64,000 nt of DNA. Source: Lepturacanthus savala. Its lineage: Eukaryota; Chordata; Actinopteri; Scombriformes; Trichiuridae. Both the position numbers and the translations under genes were made by a program. The notes below the pieces were generated by a model, which was not told where the DNA came from, made no database searches, and was given only the letters and a program-made list of their open reading frames with translations. The DNA is taken from the NCBI GenBank assembly GCA_030544235.1, contig CM060463.1, forward strand, positions 22,314,190 through 22,378,189, read 5' to 3'. Below, piece by piece: positions 1-10,745 of this stretch (position 1 is its first letter; every line of letters starts with the position of its first letter).

Positions 1-972
1 GGACAGTGTCCAGTGACAGCACAGATTGAACTTGATTGGCCGACACGAGCTCCTGGCTCACGTGGAGGACTGTAGTAAACTGCAGCTCCAGGAAGGAATG
101 CCAAATAATGTACATGACCTCAGACTCGTCCACTGGTCACATGATGCAGACTGGTTCAACCTGTTTTTTTCTATTTTAATGGGAAAATTGACTGAATTCG
201 AGCTTGTAAAATTATGTTTTAATGTCAAAATGTTTTTGTGCCTGACTGTTAAAGTGGTTGATAAAATAACAGCTTTTTGTATTGTTTGCTGACAGAAATG
301 TATCTTCTGTCAACCCCACCGGAACTGTTTCACTACTCAGAATAGATAAAACTATTATCTGTTTAACCAACAATAGCAAACTTCATTAGAAACTTCATTA
401 TCCATCTTATGTATTATTATGACTCTAATGACAGTGACCTCCCGTGTCCTTCGGTGCTTTAGCAGGATAATTAGTCAGGGCTGGGACAGCTTTCTCTTGA
501 TTTTTTTTTTCCTTAAAATTGGAATCCTGCCCAACCCTTCCTGGACGAACATAATGAGTTATTATTCTCCACAGACACAGATTTCCTTCCTGTTGCTTTA
601 ACAGTTAAGTGCTCTGACCGTTTTACCCCAAATACTTTATTATCTTAATATGATCATGGTGAAAGATTTAATCACCAAATGTTTAAACCTAAAACCCTCC
701 TGTCAGATCAGCATCTATAAACAGCTCCAAACATTATCCCCCCCCTGAGTCTCCAGAGCGCTGGGGAAGGGCTCCATAACCCACTGCAGGGTGGGGGTGG
801 GGGCTCCCTTCTCCCTACAAACTACCCTATCTGGCTTCAGGAATGCCAGGTCCTAAGACTAGGGGATCCAATAGAGGCCTCTGGGCCCCACCCTGGCAGG
901 GATCTGGCTGTAGATGCTGCAGATGGTCTTTCAGGGCCACCTGGTGGTGATGTTTTGCGATGACAGTGGTCA
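1..972. other. Intergenic DNA upstream of cdkn1a, no gene seen
   Basis: No open frame here resembles a known protein. The right part (about 740-930) is richer in G+C and carries a G-rich stretch near 790-803 that could act as GC or CACCC boxes for the downstream promoter. The left part is ordinary AT-rich spacer. Confidence 0.5.
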
Positions 973-1031
973 CAGCTTGTTCCCAGGACTAGTCCTTACA
1001 TGTCTGTCTGAGATTATGTCCAGACATGTAC
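973..1031 (+). promoter_or_regulatory. Candidate p53 response-element cluster of cdkn1a
   Basis: Four near-matches to the p53 half-site RRRCWWGYYY lie within 59 bases. CAGCTTGTTC (973-982) matches 9 of 10 positions. GGACTAGTCC (986-995) is a perfect half-site and palindrome. TTACATGTCT (996-1005) abuts it with no spacer and matches 8 of 10. AGACATGTAC (1022-1031) matches 9 of 10. The cluster ends about 36 bases before a TATA box and about 0.8 kb before the cdkn1a coding start. CDKN1A is the classical p53 target in vertebrates, so the position supports function. Binding itself is inferred. Confidence 0.6.
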
Positions 1032-1066
1032 CAGCAGGAGGGCTCAGTGAGTCACTGGCTGTGCTT

Positions 1067-1145
1067 TATAAAAACCTCCCAGCTGACATCAGCCACAGAT
1101 GCTGTGTTATGTTCACTGAGGAAGCTTAAACTGGTTAAAACAATG
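1067..1145 (+). promoter_or_regulatory. cdkn1a: Putative cdkn1a core promoter and first exon
   Basis: A TATA box (TATAAAAA, 1067-1074) is followed by about 70 bases and then a good splice donor, ATG|GTAAGC, with GT at 1146-1147. This fits a short first exon starting near 1097 and joining the acceptor at 1836-1837. The ATG at 1143-1145 abuts the donor and would be in frame with the main coding exon, adding the residues MCR before the usual start. The transcription start is inferred from the TATA position. Confidence 0.5.
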
Positions 1146-1444
1146 GTAAGCCTGATTTTCTCTTTAAAAGTTGAGGCGTAAATTAAGTTGTGTTAAATGA
1201 GTTTGTTAAGGAGTTATAGCATAGTTTGTTGTAATTTAACATTTAGAACACGTCTCCAGCAGTAGGTGTTCACAATTTTGGAGAATAACTTAACTATAAA
1301 GAATATTGTAAATGCCAAAGTGTCATCGTTCCTGACTGTTAATGGGATTAGTTAACAAAAATGAGGCAGTAAAATAATTTGTTAAATGTTTTAATGATCT
1401 GAAGCTGAGCTTTAGTATTGATTGGATAATATATGTGTAATTTA

Positions 1445-1753
1445 GGGCTGCAATTAATGACTCTTCTGCTTGAAAGGGTTATCGATTAGTTCTTTGGTTG
1501 ATAAACTGGTGCAAAATGTCAATCACTGCTTCTCAAAGCTGAAGAATTACCTAAAATGTCATTTTTGTCCAGACCAACAGTCCAAACTCAAAGATCATCA
1601 GTTTACTATTATAGAAGAAACCAGAAAATAATCAGAATTCAGAAGCTGAAACCAGAGAATCTAGACTTTTTCTTCTCAAAAGTGACTCAAATCGAAAATA
1701 GTTGGTCATTAACGTAATAGTTTGCAACTTATCAACTAATTGCTGCAGCTCTG
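1445..1753. mobile_element. hAT-like MITE relic in cdkn1a intron 1
   Basis: The segment opens with AGGGCTGCAATTAATGACTC and closes with CAACTAATTGCTGCAGCTCT, so its ends are imperfect inverted repeats of the GGGCTGCAA...TTGCAGC type common in fish hAT-derived MITEs. The middle, which includes TTTTTGTCCAGACCAACAGT, matches the reverse complement of the segment at 58085-58425. No coding capacity remains. The family assignment is by recognition of the termini only. Confidence 0.55.
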
Positions 1754-1843
1754 GTGTATTTAAAATTTAAAAGTGATGCTTTTGCAGCATCCTCTGAACT
1801 AACGGCTGTTCCTCCTCCTTCCTTTATGTCTTCACAGTGTAGA

Positions 1844-2456
1844 ATGATGGCTACTCCCGTGCAGATGCCGAGCACCTCGAGGAAGAGCCCTACGCGACGA
1901 AACCTGTTTGGCCCAGTGGACCGAGACCAGCTGCAGGTGGAGTACCAGGCGGCGATGCACAAAGACGCCGAGGAGGCTTCCAAGCGATGGGGCTTCGACT
2001 TTATCTCAGATAAACCTTTGGAGAGCAGCGACTTCCAGTGGGAGAGTGTCCCGGGTACCAAGGTGCCGCTGCTCTACAGATCCTGTCTCCCTGACGTGGA
2101 ACCAGCGGAAGATGAGAGTTCAGTAGAGGTGCCTCTTTCCCCGAAAAGAGGACGGGTGGTTCTGACAAAGAGAGAGAAGGAGAACATCCCGCTCAGCCCG
2201 AAAAGATGCGCGATCAACCTGGACAACCAGGAGAAAACACCCAGGAAGAGAGAGAACACCGGACTGAAGAGGAGACAGACGAACATCACAGGTATGGAGT
2301 TATACAGACAGATGTTCTGTTCCAGGTGTGATGTCACCTGGACTCGCCTTGCTAAACAGCCTTTTCTTTATCCCTACAGATTTCTATACAAATAAAAGAA
2401 GAAGAATCGTCTGGAGGGTGCACAAGTTGCAGCAAGTGAATTCCAGCGCCGTTTAA
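1844..2456 (+). CDS. cdkn1a: Cyclin-dependent kinase inhibitor 1A (p21/Cip1)
   Basis: Coding exons are 1844-2291 and 2380-2456 and give 174 residues. The protein binds and inhibits cyclin-CDK complexes and binds PCNA in the nucleus, causing cell-cycle arrest. The CDI domain spans about residues 18-80: the cyclin-binding Cy motif RRNLFG (18-23), then RWGFDF (48-53) and FQWESV (64-69), which contact the CDK. Two SPKR sites lie near 99-102 and 118-121. A PCNA-binding PIP box, QTNITDFY (145-152), is followed by basic residues, as in the CRL4-Cdt2 degron type of human p21. The intron falls between T149 and D150, inside the PIP box, as I recall for human CDKN1A. The acceptor is at 1836-1837, the donor GT at 2292 and the second acceptor at 2378-2379. 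The PIP-box form and length favour CDKN1A over CDKN1B or CDKN1C. Translation may start at 1844 or 1847, or at an exon 1 ATG. Confidence 0.95.
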
Positions 2457-3898
2457 TACAAAAATTGCCAACCACACACACGACAATCCGTAACAGTCCA
2501 GCTCTCAGGAAAGCTGTGCCCCGCACAGACTCGGCACAGTCACTCACCAGGAGGTCTTGCACGCTGTGAATCAAAAAGGGACCTCGGCTACACACAGGCA
2601 TCGCTACTACAGTCTAACGGTTAATTAGGGTTCTGTTTTCACTCTGATGGGATCGGTGTTTTCTCATATGGTAACAAGGGGACATTTGAGCGAAGAAGAA
2701 TTGGGTGGATTTCTCGTTTTGGATCAAGGGGATGCCAAAGTGTCGACTAACATTTCCTACTGTACATTCCACAGTGCTCTGCTTTGTAGAAACTCTTGAG
2801 ATACCATGGACACAACTGTATGCACTTGAAACGCATGATATAGTCATTCTGTTTTACAGGGAAATCAAGGAATGTCTGTATAAGAGAGAAAAATGGTCGA
2901 GAATGGTTGAAGCCCTTTGGCTCCTTTGTTGAATCCACTATCATGTTTTTTTACAATGATTTTCTTTATGTATATCATGAGGACACGGAATCTTCTTACT
3001 CTTTTATTTTTTACACGCACTTCCTGTCCAAAGTGTATAAGCCTATACTTTATATATCCAGATGTACAACTGCGTTTGTCTACCAACGTGTGCTCATAGA
3101 AAAAAATGCTTGGAAGAGTTTTGACATCCTGTACATGCGGTTGCTTTGCTTAGATTATAAATGACAGAAGTGCTATCATGTCCTCTGCCAACCATCCCAG
3201 ATACTGCCTTTTGATTGATTTTCAAAGCAGATCTCCTTAAGTGCCCCGTTCATATTTGGACATGTGTACAGCACCAGATCGTAGGCTAGAAGTGCAGCAC
3301 AATGTCTTTGAATCACTTAAAAAAAGACACTTATATTTAGATTTATATATCAGAGATTTATCTATAGAATTTAATACAGCTGATAAGTAGCATGATCATA
3401 AAAATATTGCTGTGTTGTATACCTGATAGGAGGTTTACACTATACAACAAGTATAAAAAGCCTTTATGGCATTGGTTTCGGTATTTTGAAGCTCCATTAT
3501 GGATAATGAGTCAAAAGTGTTCTCAGAAGTAAATATATTAAGCTATAACAAAGAAGCAAAATGCTTTATTATTTTTTTATTATAACAAATGTGTCTCAAA
3601 ACAGACCGCATGTTTCTTCATAACAATAATTCCTGCTGCTATGGGTAATGGATGTCAAACAAGGTCGCTGTAATGCTAATCTTTGCCATCTGACACGCAA
3701 AGATAAGCAAATGACAGCATTACCCACAACGATGAATGAATGCCCTTCTGTTTGTAGACGCTTGTGCACAGGTCTGTCATGTTGTTTTATGTTAAAAGCT
3801 ACAAATGAAAGATCGATCCTTTATTTATTGTGAGATATTATGTTTTGTGTTAATTTAGTTTTTGTTCAATTATTATAAGGATTACAAATTCCAATAAA
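2457..3898 (+). other. cdkn1a: cdkn1a 3' untranslated region with poly(A) signal
   Basis: No further coding exon follows the stop at 2454-2456. AT-rich sequence runs to an AATAAA at 3893-3898, a likely poly(A) signal giving a 3' UTR of about 1.4 kb. Short frames inside it have no recognisable similarity. The exact 3' end is inferred. Confidence 0.5.
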
Positions 3899-4392
3899 AT
3901 GTTAAAAGAAGGTTCCCTGTAGAAGTCTTGGTTTATTGATTGAGCAACCTTATCTGCAAATGTGTGTGTGCAAGAGATGTGTTTACAGGATGAAACACAT
4001 ATTACAAAGGTGTCCAACAGTGTGTGTGTCTTCGAATAAGGAAAAACTCCCTTTAAAAAAATAAATCAATAAAAACTACTACTATTACTGAGAAAAATGA
4101 TGGAAGAAACCTTCAGAATTTAAGAAGAGCTACAAAGAGGGACAGGTGGGTAATAGATGTATGGACACAGGAACGTAGCATCTAATTCTGGACCAATTAC
4201 ACCTCAATATCATTGAGCCCCCGGAATGTCCAATAGTGCTGTTGCACAAAGTCTTTTTCTTCTATTATCCATATAATTCTCACCATAGTAAATTATAACA
4301 CAATTTAACTGAAGGGCCCAACACATTAATTCATAAAAAAAACAACTAAAATAAAAAAACTCCTACTTTCCCCCCACTACCACGCCCATGTA

Positions 4393-5318
4393 CAGAAAAG
4401 TTCCCCAAAATTAGAATATCATGGAAAAGTTTATTCATTTCCATAATGCCATTAAACAAGTTAAAGTTTCATAGATTTAATTTAAACAATTTCAAGTATT
4501 TGTTTATTTTTACATATTTTGGGCTCCCAGCTCTTAAAACCTACAAAAACAGGATTAAAAAAATTTGAATACTGTAACGTAATCAACTCAAATCTTCCAA
4601 ATGTTTGCATCAGGTCAAGCCACATCTGATCCTGAGCAAACGTAGGAAGTGTCTAAACCAAAGAGAAGATGGACTGGACTGTTGGCCAAGGTCCTCTTTT
4701 CTGATGAAAGAGAGTCTACTAGAATGTTTTAGAGGACTTCACCATTATTTCTGCTGAGGATCGGTATGGAGATGCAGATTTCATCTTCCAGCAGGTCCTG
4801 GTCCTTGCCAATACCACCAGAAGCATCCAATCACAAGCTTGACTGGCCAGCCAACTCGCCATACCTGAACCCTACTGGGAACCTATGGGGTATTATCTAG
4901 AGGAATACTGGACCCAAAACAAAGAAGAGCTGGCAGCAGGCATCAAGAAGGTCTGGGCTTCTATAACGCTCATGGAATTCCACAGACTGATTAACTCAAT
5001 GCCACGGTGCAGTGATTAAGACAAAGGAATTGAACATGAACATATTGTTTAGAAAGTTCCATATTTTTCTTGATTTGATGTGATCCCTTTTTTTCTGCAA
5101 AAACTGAGAAGTAAATGGTGGTTTCTTCACAGTATTCTTATTTTTTTGAATTCCTGTTTTATTTGGCCTAGAAGCCCAAAATATGTAAAAAATAAACAAA
5201 TAGATACTTGAAATTGTTTAAATTGAGGGCCCAGAATCTATAAACTATGAAAGTTTAACTTTTTTAATGAAATTATGGAAATAAATAAACTTTTCCATGA
5301 TATTAATTTTTTGTACTG
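4393..5318. mobile_element. Decayed Tc1/mariner element
   Basis: The ends are long imperfect inverted repeats. The left arm contains ATATCATGGAAAAGTTTATT and the right arm contains its complement, and the similarity continues inward for more than 100 bases. The element starts CAG (4393) and ends CTG (5318), flanked by TA on both sides, the usual mariner target duplication. The interior (about 4600-5000) still reads as pieces of a Tc1-type transposase, such as the SPxLNPxxN region near 4850-4890, but stops and frame breaks leave no usable frame. It is a different subfamily from the copy at 10746-12339. Confidence 0.8.
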
Positions 5319-6320
5319 TAATTTTTTTATTGTAATTTTTTGTCTGTATGTACAGGATAGAACAAAAATTACAGAATTGTAAAGTGTGTGTGTTTGTGAC
5401 AATGGAACTTTTTTGAGGCCTTTATTAAATTCCATTTGATTTGAATTATTTAGAGAGTCCCTTGAAAGATCATCAATAATGATTTGAGCTGAGTGTCACG
5501 TATAACGAAGGAAACGTCGTTCACGATGTGGAAATGTTTCTGTGACTCACTCAAACGTGACTTTTATCAGAACGACCATGGTCTGCATCGCAAGACGTTG
5601 TAGAATTAGTCAGATATCAGTTTATCACCCATCAGACCCCACAAATAAAAACAACTCACACTGTAATGCCAGAACAATCAGTAGAGTGACGATCTGTAAA
5701 AGGTTATTCATGAATGATTAACCTATGTACCTTTTCCTGTAATTTATTGTTACTTTGTCAATATGCTTATCTACATTTGCCCGTTTGTCTGGTTTCCTTT
5801 TTTTGCAGCAGGCTGCTTTGTATAGGACACATAGGTCAATCTGATAACTGATGAGTCTGTTACTCGCTTCATGAACCCATATTGATAAGATCTTGCAATA
5901 TCATATGTTATGTAATAGTTATAACACACAAATGTTCTCCACTGCACTATTTTGAGGTCTTTATTAAATTCCGTCACCCAGAAAACAGTAGAAATATCTT
6001 AGTATGATTTATTAAATTTCTATGTGGATTAGAAGCCAAGAAAATTAAAAATATGTATTTTGTGGAGACTGTGCATGTGTCTATGTAAATGCAAACATTG
6101 ATTTTTAGATTCTACATTCAAAAATGTATAGGTTTGCCACATCTTGAAACCATAAAAAAATAACCTCTTTCCACTTTCCCTGATTATACGGTAGGGATTA
6201 GAATTTTAATGGCAGCAGAATTACATCAAAGTTTTCGACGTGAAACGAGTGTGTTGAAGTCTCCTCTATCCTGAATGAAGTGGTGCAGAATGTTTTCACC
6301 ACATTTTGCTCCGCCTCACG
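5319..6320. other. AT-rich spacer, no gene seen
   Basis: No coding frame is recognised. A short direct repeat of about 24 bases (TTTATTAAATTCC core) occurs near 5412-5436 and again near 5951-5975, so part of this stretch may be an old interspersed repeat. Confidence 0.4.
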
Positions 6321-6326
6321 GGATGT

Positions 6327-7025
6327 GACGTCACAGCTGTGGGCGGGACGGGGAGGAGTGATTCGAGTCTGTGGCGGGAGATCCACGACATGTGAGACCG
6401 AAACACCGGGCCGAGGCTTGCCAGGGACCAGCAGAGACTCTTCCCACTAACAGTCCTCCACGTGAGACAGGAGCTCGTGTGGACCAGTCAAATTCGATCT
6501 GTTCCGTTACTGAAACACGGCCAACCCCCTCCCCGCCTCCTTACAGGTCTCTCTCACACACACACACATACACAACAGAAGTTTTGATTGGCCTGCAGAT
6601 GTGGAAAACATCTGCAGGCCATTCATTCCCAGCTTGTCACTTTCCCGAACTTACATTTGTCTTTGATTATATTGTTTCAAAAAACATGTTTTAATCAATA
6701 AGACACATTCACATAAAGGAACTGAACTATGAAACATTTTAGACTTAAATCAACATCTTATCATTCAGTTCATGCAGGTTTCTGAAAAAGACAGATTGTG
6801 TATTTATATTCGGTAAAATTCACAACAACCCCCCCCCTCCTCAAACCCTCCCTACTCGGCCTGTGATTGGCTCATCCTCAGGTCCTGACCAATCCCGCAC
6901 CACGTGCCCAAAGGGTTGGGTCTGGAAGGAGTGATTCAAGTGTGCGGCGGGAGATGGAGAACATGTGCGGCTGAAACACCGGGCTGAGGCTCTGCCCACT
7001 AAATAACAGCCTCCACGTGAGCTGC
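6327..7025. repeat. Duplicated promoter-like GC-rich segment
   Basis: Two related blocks of about 100 bases lie at 6353-6475 and 6929-7025. Both contain GGAGTGATTC, a GGCGGGAGAT core, GAAACACCGGGC and CTCCACGTGAG. The first is preceded by a perfect CRE palindrome TGACGTCA (6327-6334) and GGGCGGGA. The second is preceded by two CCAAT-type motifs and CACGTG. No coding frame follows either block. They may be a duplicated promoter of a non-coding transcript or parts of an unrecognised repeat. Confidence 0.45.
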
Positions 7026-7371
7026 ACTTGATCTTGAGTCTATGAAATTGTGCACAGACGCACAAACAGCAGCTTGAGACATGCGTCAGGACTGAGGAAC
7101 ATGAGCAGTAGTTAGATTACAGCCCAGTAACAACAGCTAGTAAACAGATGAGACAAAAACCACCTGCATTCAGGACCAGATATAATCATAAGATTATATG
7201 ATGCAAATCACTAGTCCTGGTCTTTGAATCGGGACAAAGGTAAACAAAAATTCCACAAGTAGACTTTGTTCTTTTTATTAGGATCCATATTGGCTGAAGC
7301 GGTACACATCAACTAACTAACATGTAACAATACAACAGTATCAACAATTAGGCAGTTTAAGCATAATACAC

Positions 7372-8282
7372 CAATGTTGGGCAAGTTACTGCATAACTGT
7401 AATTATGAGTTACTTGTTACTGTCATTTCAAAGTAAACTGTTACCTTACAATATTACTGTATTTAAAATGTAAGGCATTACACTACTATTGCATTACCTT
7501 TAAGTTAGTCTCACCAAAGTAACTGGAAATATGGATTTGTCAATGTAAATATAACTCACCTTTGTCATTATTGCTGTGAGTTGCAACAGGGATCTGGCTG
7601 ACAAGTTTTCAAAAAGCTGCTGATTCCACTGGTGAAAGTGGTTTTCATGTCTTCAGCAACATCCTCTGACACAAGTCTCCTAACCTCTTGAGGCTGAAGA
7701 ATCTCAGAGCAGGAGAACGTTAATTTAGTCTGTTTTGTGGTTTTATCTCCACTCTCATGCTCCGCTTGCGTCCTTGCTAACTTCATGTTACTAAGGCACC
7801 TCTGTAAATGTTAAATTACTGCTGCTATTTCAGGAAGTGAGCAGTTCTTTAGCTGGAGAACACAAAATGCATTTGACAAAAATTTTCTTCAAATTCTTAT
7901 GTTTCACAAATGTAAAGCATGTGTCCATCTGGAGAATGTGTTATCTAACGTTTTCTGCAGGATCACTCATCTCCATCTTCTGACTGAAGATCCAAAAGGA
8001 AAAGGAAGTGAAACATTTTTGCACAGACATGTCACTGCTGCTTATCTTGCAGTGATTTTGGTGAATTTGTATGAAGAAAAACAAAAAAAAACAACCACTT
8101 CATCTAGGTTATAAATGCAGTGTAATGCAGGTTACTGGCATTTGTACAGAGTAAAATATTACTGGTATTAATGGTATTAATATTAGTATTTATTTCTTCT
8201 ATTGCCTTACATTACTGCATTACAGCAAAAATTAATGCATTACAGTAACTTATTACTTTGTAATGCATCACTCCCAACACTG
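7372..8282. mobile_element. hAT-type DNA transposon remnant
   Basis: The ends are CAATGTTGGGCAAG (from 7372) and CTCCCAACACTG (to 8282), imperfect terminal inverted repeats with subterminal runs of TTACT/AGTAA motifs. The 8-base flanks (taatacac and aaatacaa) agree at 6 of 8 positions, as expected of a worn hAT target duplication. On the - strand, 7568-7786 encodes 72 residues, part of which (LVSEDVAEDMKTTF) resembles the region before the core of BED/hAT transposases. The catalytic core is absent, so the copy cannot move by itself. Confidence 0.7.
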
Positions 8283-8399
8283 AAATACAATATATAAAAA
8301 AGTCATACAAAGACAGTAAAATAATGCTGAATGACGGTGCTGGGCTATGAATGCTGGTGGGGCTTAAAATTAAAGGACTTTTCATGCATTTTTTTAATG

Positions 8400-9674
8400 T
8401 TGTGCCTGAGTCCAGTGGAAAGTTGACCCCACCCACTTTGGACTCCACCTTTGGAGCATTGTTGATGATCCTGTACATATTCCTATTGTGTGAACATCTC
8501 TCCTCTGTTGTTGAGTTGAATATTGTTCACTAGGATCACTGGGATGTGTAACTTTCCTTCTGTCTGGCCTGAGCTGTGAAGGATAAATGTATGAACCACA
8601 GAGAGCTTGTTGGAAGAAAATGAAGGTAAAACAGGACTGTAGCATAAAAGAAAGTGCACGCTTACCAATTAAAATCTCTCATCTCCTATACCCGCTTATT
8701 CCTCATTAAGGTTGCAGGGGTCTGCACCCCAGATGGTCACCAGCCTATCATGGGGCACACACATCATTCACACCTATGGGCAATTTAGAGTCTCCAATTA
8801 ACCTCAGCATGTTTTTGGACTGTGGGAGGAAGACGGAGTACACAGTGAAAACCTACAGACACAGGGAGAACATGCAAACTCCACACAGAAGGAGGATCCC
8901 AGACCCAGGACCAAGGAGGTCTTGAACCTGCGACCTTCTTAATGTGAATTAAGCAGCGCTAACCCCTGCGCCACCGTGTTGCCCCCAATCAAAATCAATT
9001 TGTTAAATTAATCAATTACAATTCTAGGATTTTTCATGTTAAAGTTATATTAGTTATAGTTAAAGTTATATTTTAAAGTTATATTGTTAAAGTTATATAA
9101 TTATAAGTTAAAATGTATTTTGCTCATTCATATTTTGTAATGATGTGTTTAGGTCTAATTGTTATGGAAAGTCCCGTGTTGTGTGTGATTCTGAGGCTTC
9201 TGTTGATCAGAGCTGCAGCCGCTAGATGGAGTCTGTCACTCAGACGTTACTAATGTCATATTTTGGCGAGTTGAAGGGAGAAGAACAGGATCCTGTGTAG
9301 TTTGGCAGCACATCGCTGCAGCGCCACATCCAGCAAACACTGGCGATATAAATGTGTTTGTATTGAGGGTAGGAGGGGGAGGGGAGGGGGATTTCCAACA
9401 CTCTCGTCTATATTTCTATCTCTGCTCAGTTATTTTTATCTTGCCATATTTTAATCACAGTGATTTATGCTTCTACCACATCAAATATATAAAATAGGCT
9501 ATTTAAATCTAATTAAAGCACTCTGATTTTTATTATTATTTAGAATATGTAAATAGGGAAAATATCATTAAAAAACTGAAAAATACATAAATAAATGAAC
9601 AATAGTTCATTTAAACATTCATCAAACATTTAAACGTTTTGTACAAAAGAAATGATCAAACACTGGATAAATAC
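8400..9674. repeat. Left arm of a large inverted repeat
   Basis: This arm matches the reverse complement of 12962-13809 closely. Matching blocks are 8400-8667 with about 13555-13809, and 9120-9674 with 12962-13498. The arms share the outer terminus TTGTGCCTGA. The left arm has an extra block, 8683-8990, which is a SINE inserted after the arms formed. The two arms and the loop between them span 5.4 kb. Confidence 0.85.
8683..8990 (-). mobile_element. tRNA-derived SINE inserted in the left arm
   Basis: Read on the - strand the element starts with ACACGGTGGCGCAGGGGTTA, a tRNA-like head with A-box character. A degenerate B box (GGTTCAAGACC) follows, then the body with the TTTGCATGTTCTCCCTGTGT segment. 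Its tail ends in AATAAGCGGGTATAGGAGAT. The same family occurs at 58797-59075. It interrupts a repeat arm whose mirror copy lacks it, so it is younger than the arm. Confidence 0.75.
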
Positions 9675-10124
9675 GTTTATATATCATATATAAAGGAATG
9701 AGAAGAAGTGCAATAAATGACTTTCCTAGCTTCAAATGTCTGGTTTTTGGTGTAATATCTACATAGGTGTATAGAGGCCTATTTCCAGCAACTATCACTC
9801 CAGTGTTCTAATGGTACAATGTGTCAGAAGGCTAATGGATGATTAGAAAACCCTTGTGCAATTGTGTTAGTGTTAGAATAATGTATATAACATTATCTCT
9901 TATTTGCTGTAATACTGCTTGTGTGTTATTAACTTGTGTTCTCAGTGTGTCATACATTTCTGCAGGGTGTGTGAGCAGAGACGTCTACGAAGGAAGCAGC
10001 CTGAAAATGTTTCAAGTGGTAAATGCCTTGTTCCTTTTATCTATGAATTTAGCCAGCTGTAGTCAATAGGTCAATGTGACCAGAATATTCTGTACTGTAT
10101 TGTTGAATTATTATCAGGCTGCAG

Positions 10125-10125
<1 letters not shown>
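9675..10125. other. Spacer inside the inverted-repeat loop
   Basis: No gene is recognised. Around 9966-10020 an acceptor-like TTTCTGCAG and a donor-like GTG|GTAAAT bracket a short frame, but the peptide has no similarity I recognise, and I do not call an exon. Confidence 0.35.

Positions 10126-10126
<1 letters not shown>

Positions 10127-10171
<45 letters not shown>
10127..10171. repeat. (TG)n microsatellite
   Basis: An uninterrupted run of about 22 TG units. Confidence 0.95.
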
Positions 10172-10172
<1 letters not shown>

Positions 10173-10496
10173 GCCCCCTCCCTTGAGATGCTGCAGCCTC
10201 CTGTAACTAGGGAGTCCTAAATAAATAGTGAGGTGGCGCCAGAAGGAAGTCAGAGCGAGTTGGAGATTGTAACTGAGCATATCTCTGTCCGTTCTCCTTG
10301 CAAGTAAAACTTTAACTCTGTTGTCATCTCCTCTTTATGTCTGTGTATTTGATGTTTTAGGTGGTTTGAACCCAAGAGTTAGCACAGCTGAAAACAGTTT
10401 AGCTGGTTAGAGAAGCTATAAAACTGACCTTCCTTTGACGAAAGCAAAGTTTAAGGAAAATAATATTATTTCAAATACAAATCATTATTTCTAACC

Positions 10497-10593
10497 TTGT
10501 CAATGTCTTGACTATATTTTCTATTCATTTTACAAGTGTCACTTTTCATGGAAAACACTAAATTGTCTGGGTGATCCCAAACTTTTGGTAGTG
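10497..10593. mobile_element. End of a Tc1-type MITE
   Basis: The segment ends in CAAACTTTTGGTAGTG followed by TA. It matches the reverse complement of the left end of the MITE at 43244-43581, including the GTCACTTTTCATGGAAAACA stretch. The other end was not located. Confidence 0.55.
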
Positions 10594-10745
10594 TATTATG
10601 CTTCAATAATAACAACAATAATTATGTTCCAATAATAATAAAATAACAAAAAAATATGAGATTAGACGTCAGAGTGTGATCTTCCAATATTATTTCTTTC
10701 TTCTGTGTTGTAGATTACTGCATCATATACAGTATATTATATATA

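Noticed and set aside
9839..10069. Small frame with exon-like splice signals near 9966-10020
   Set aside because: The peptide is not recognisable, the neighbouring sequence is repeat-derived, and no partner exons are visible.
10172..10395. Possible solo LTR after the (TG)n run (AATAAA, GTGAGGTGGC, later TTTAACTCTGTTGTC)
   Set aside because: No matching second LTR, primer-binding site or clear 5-base duplication was found, so the family could not be supported.
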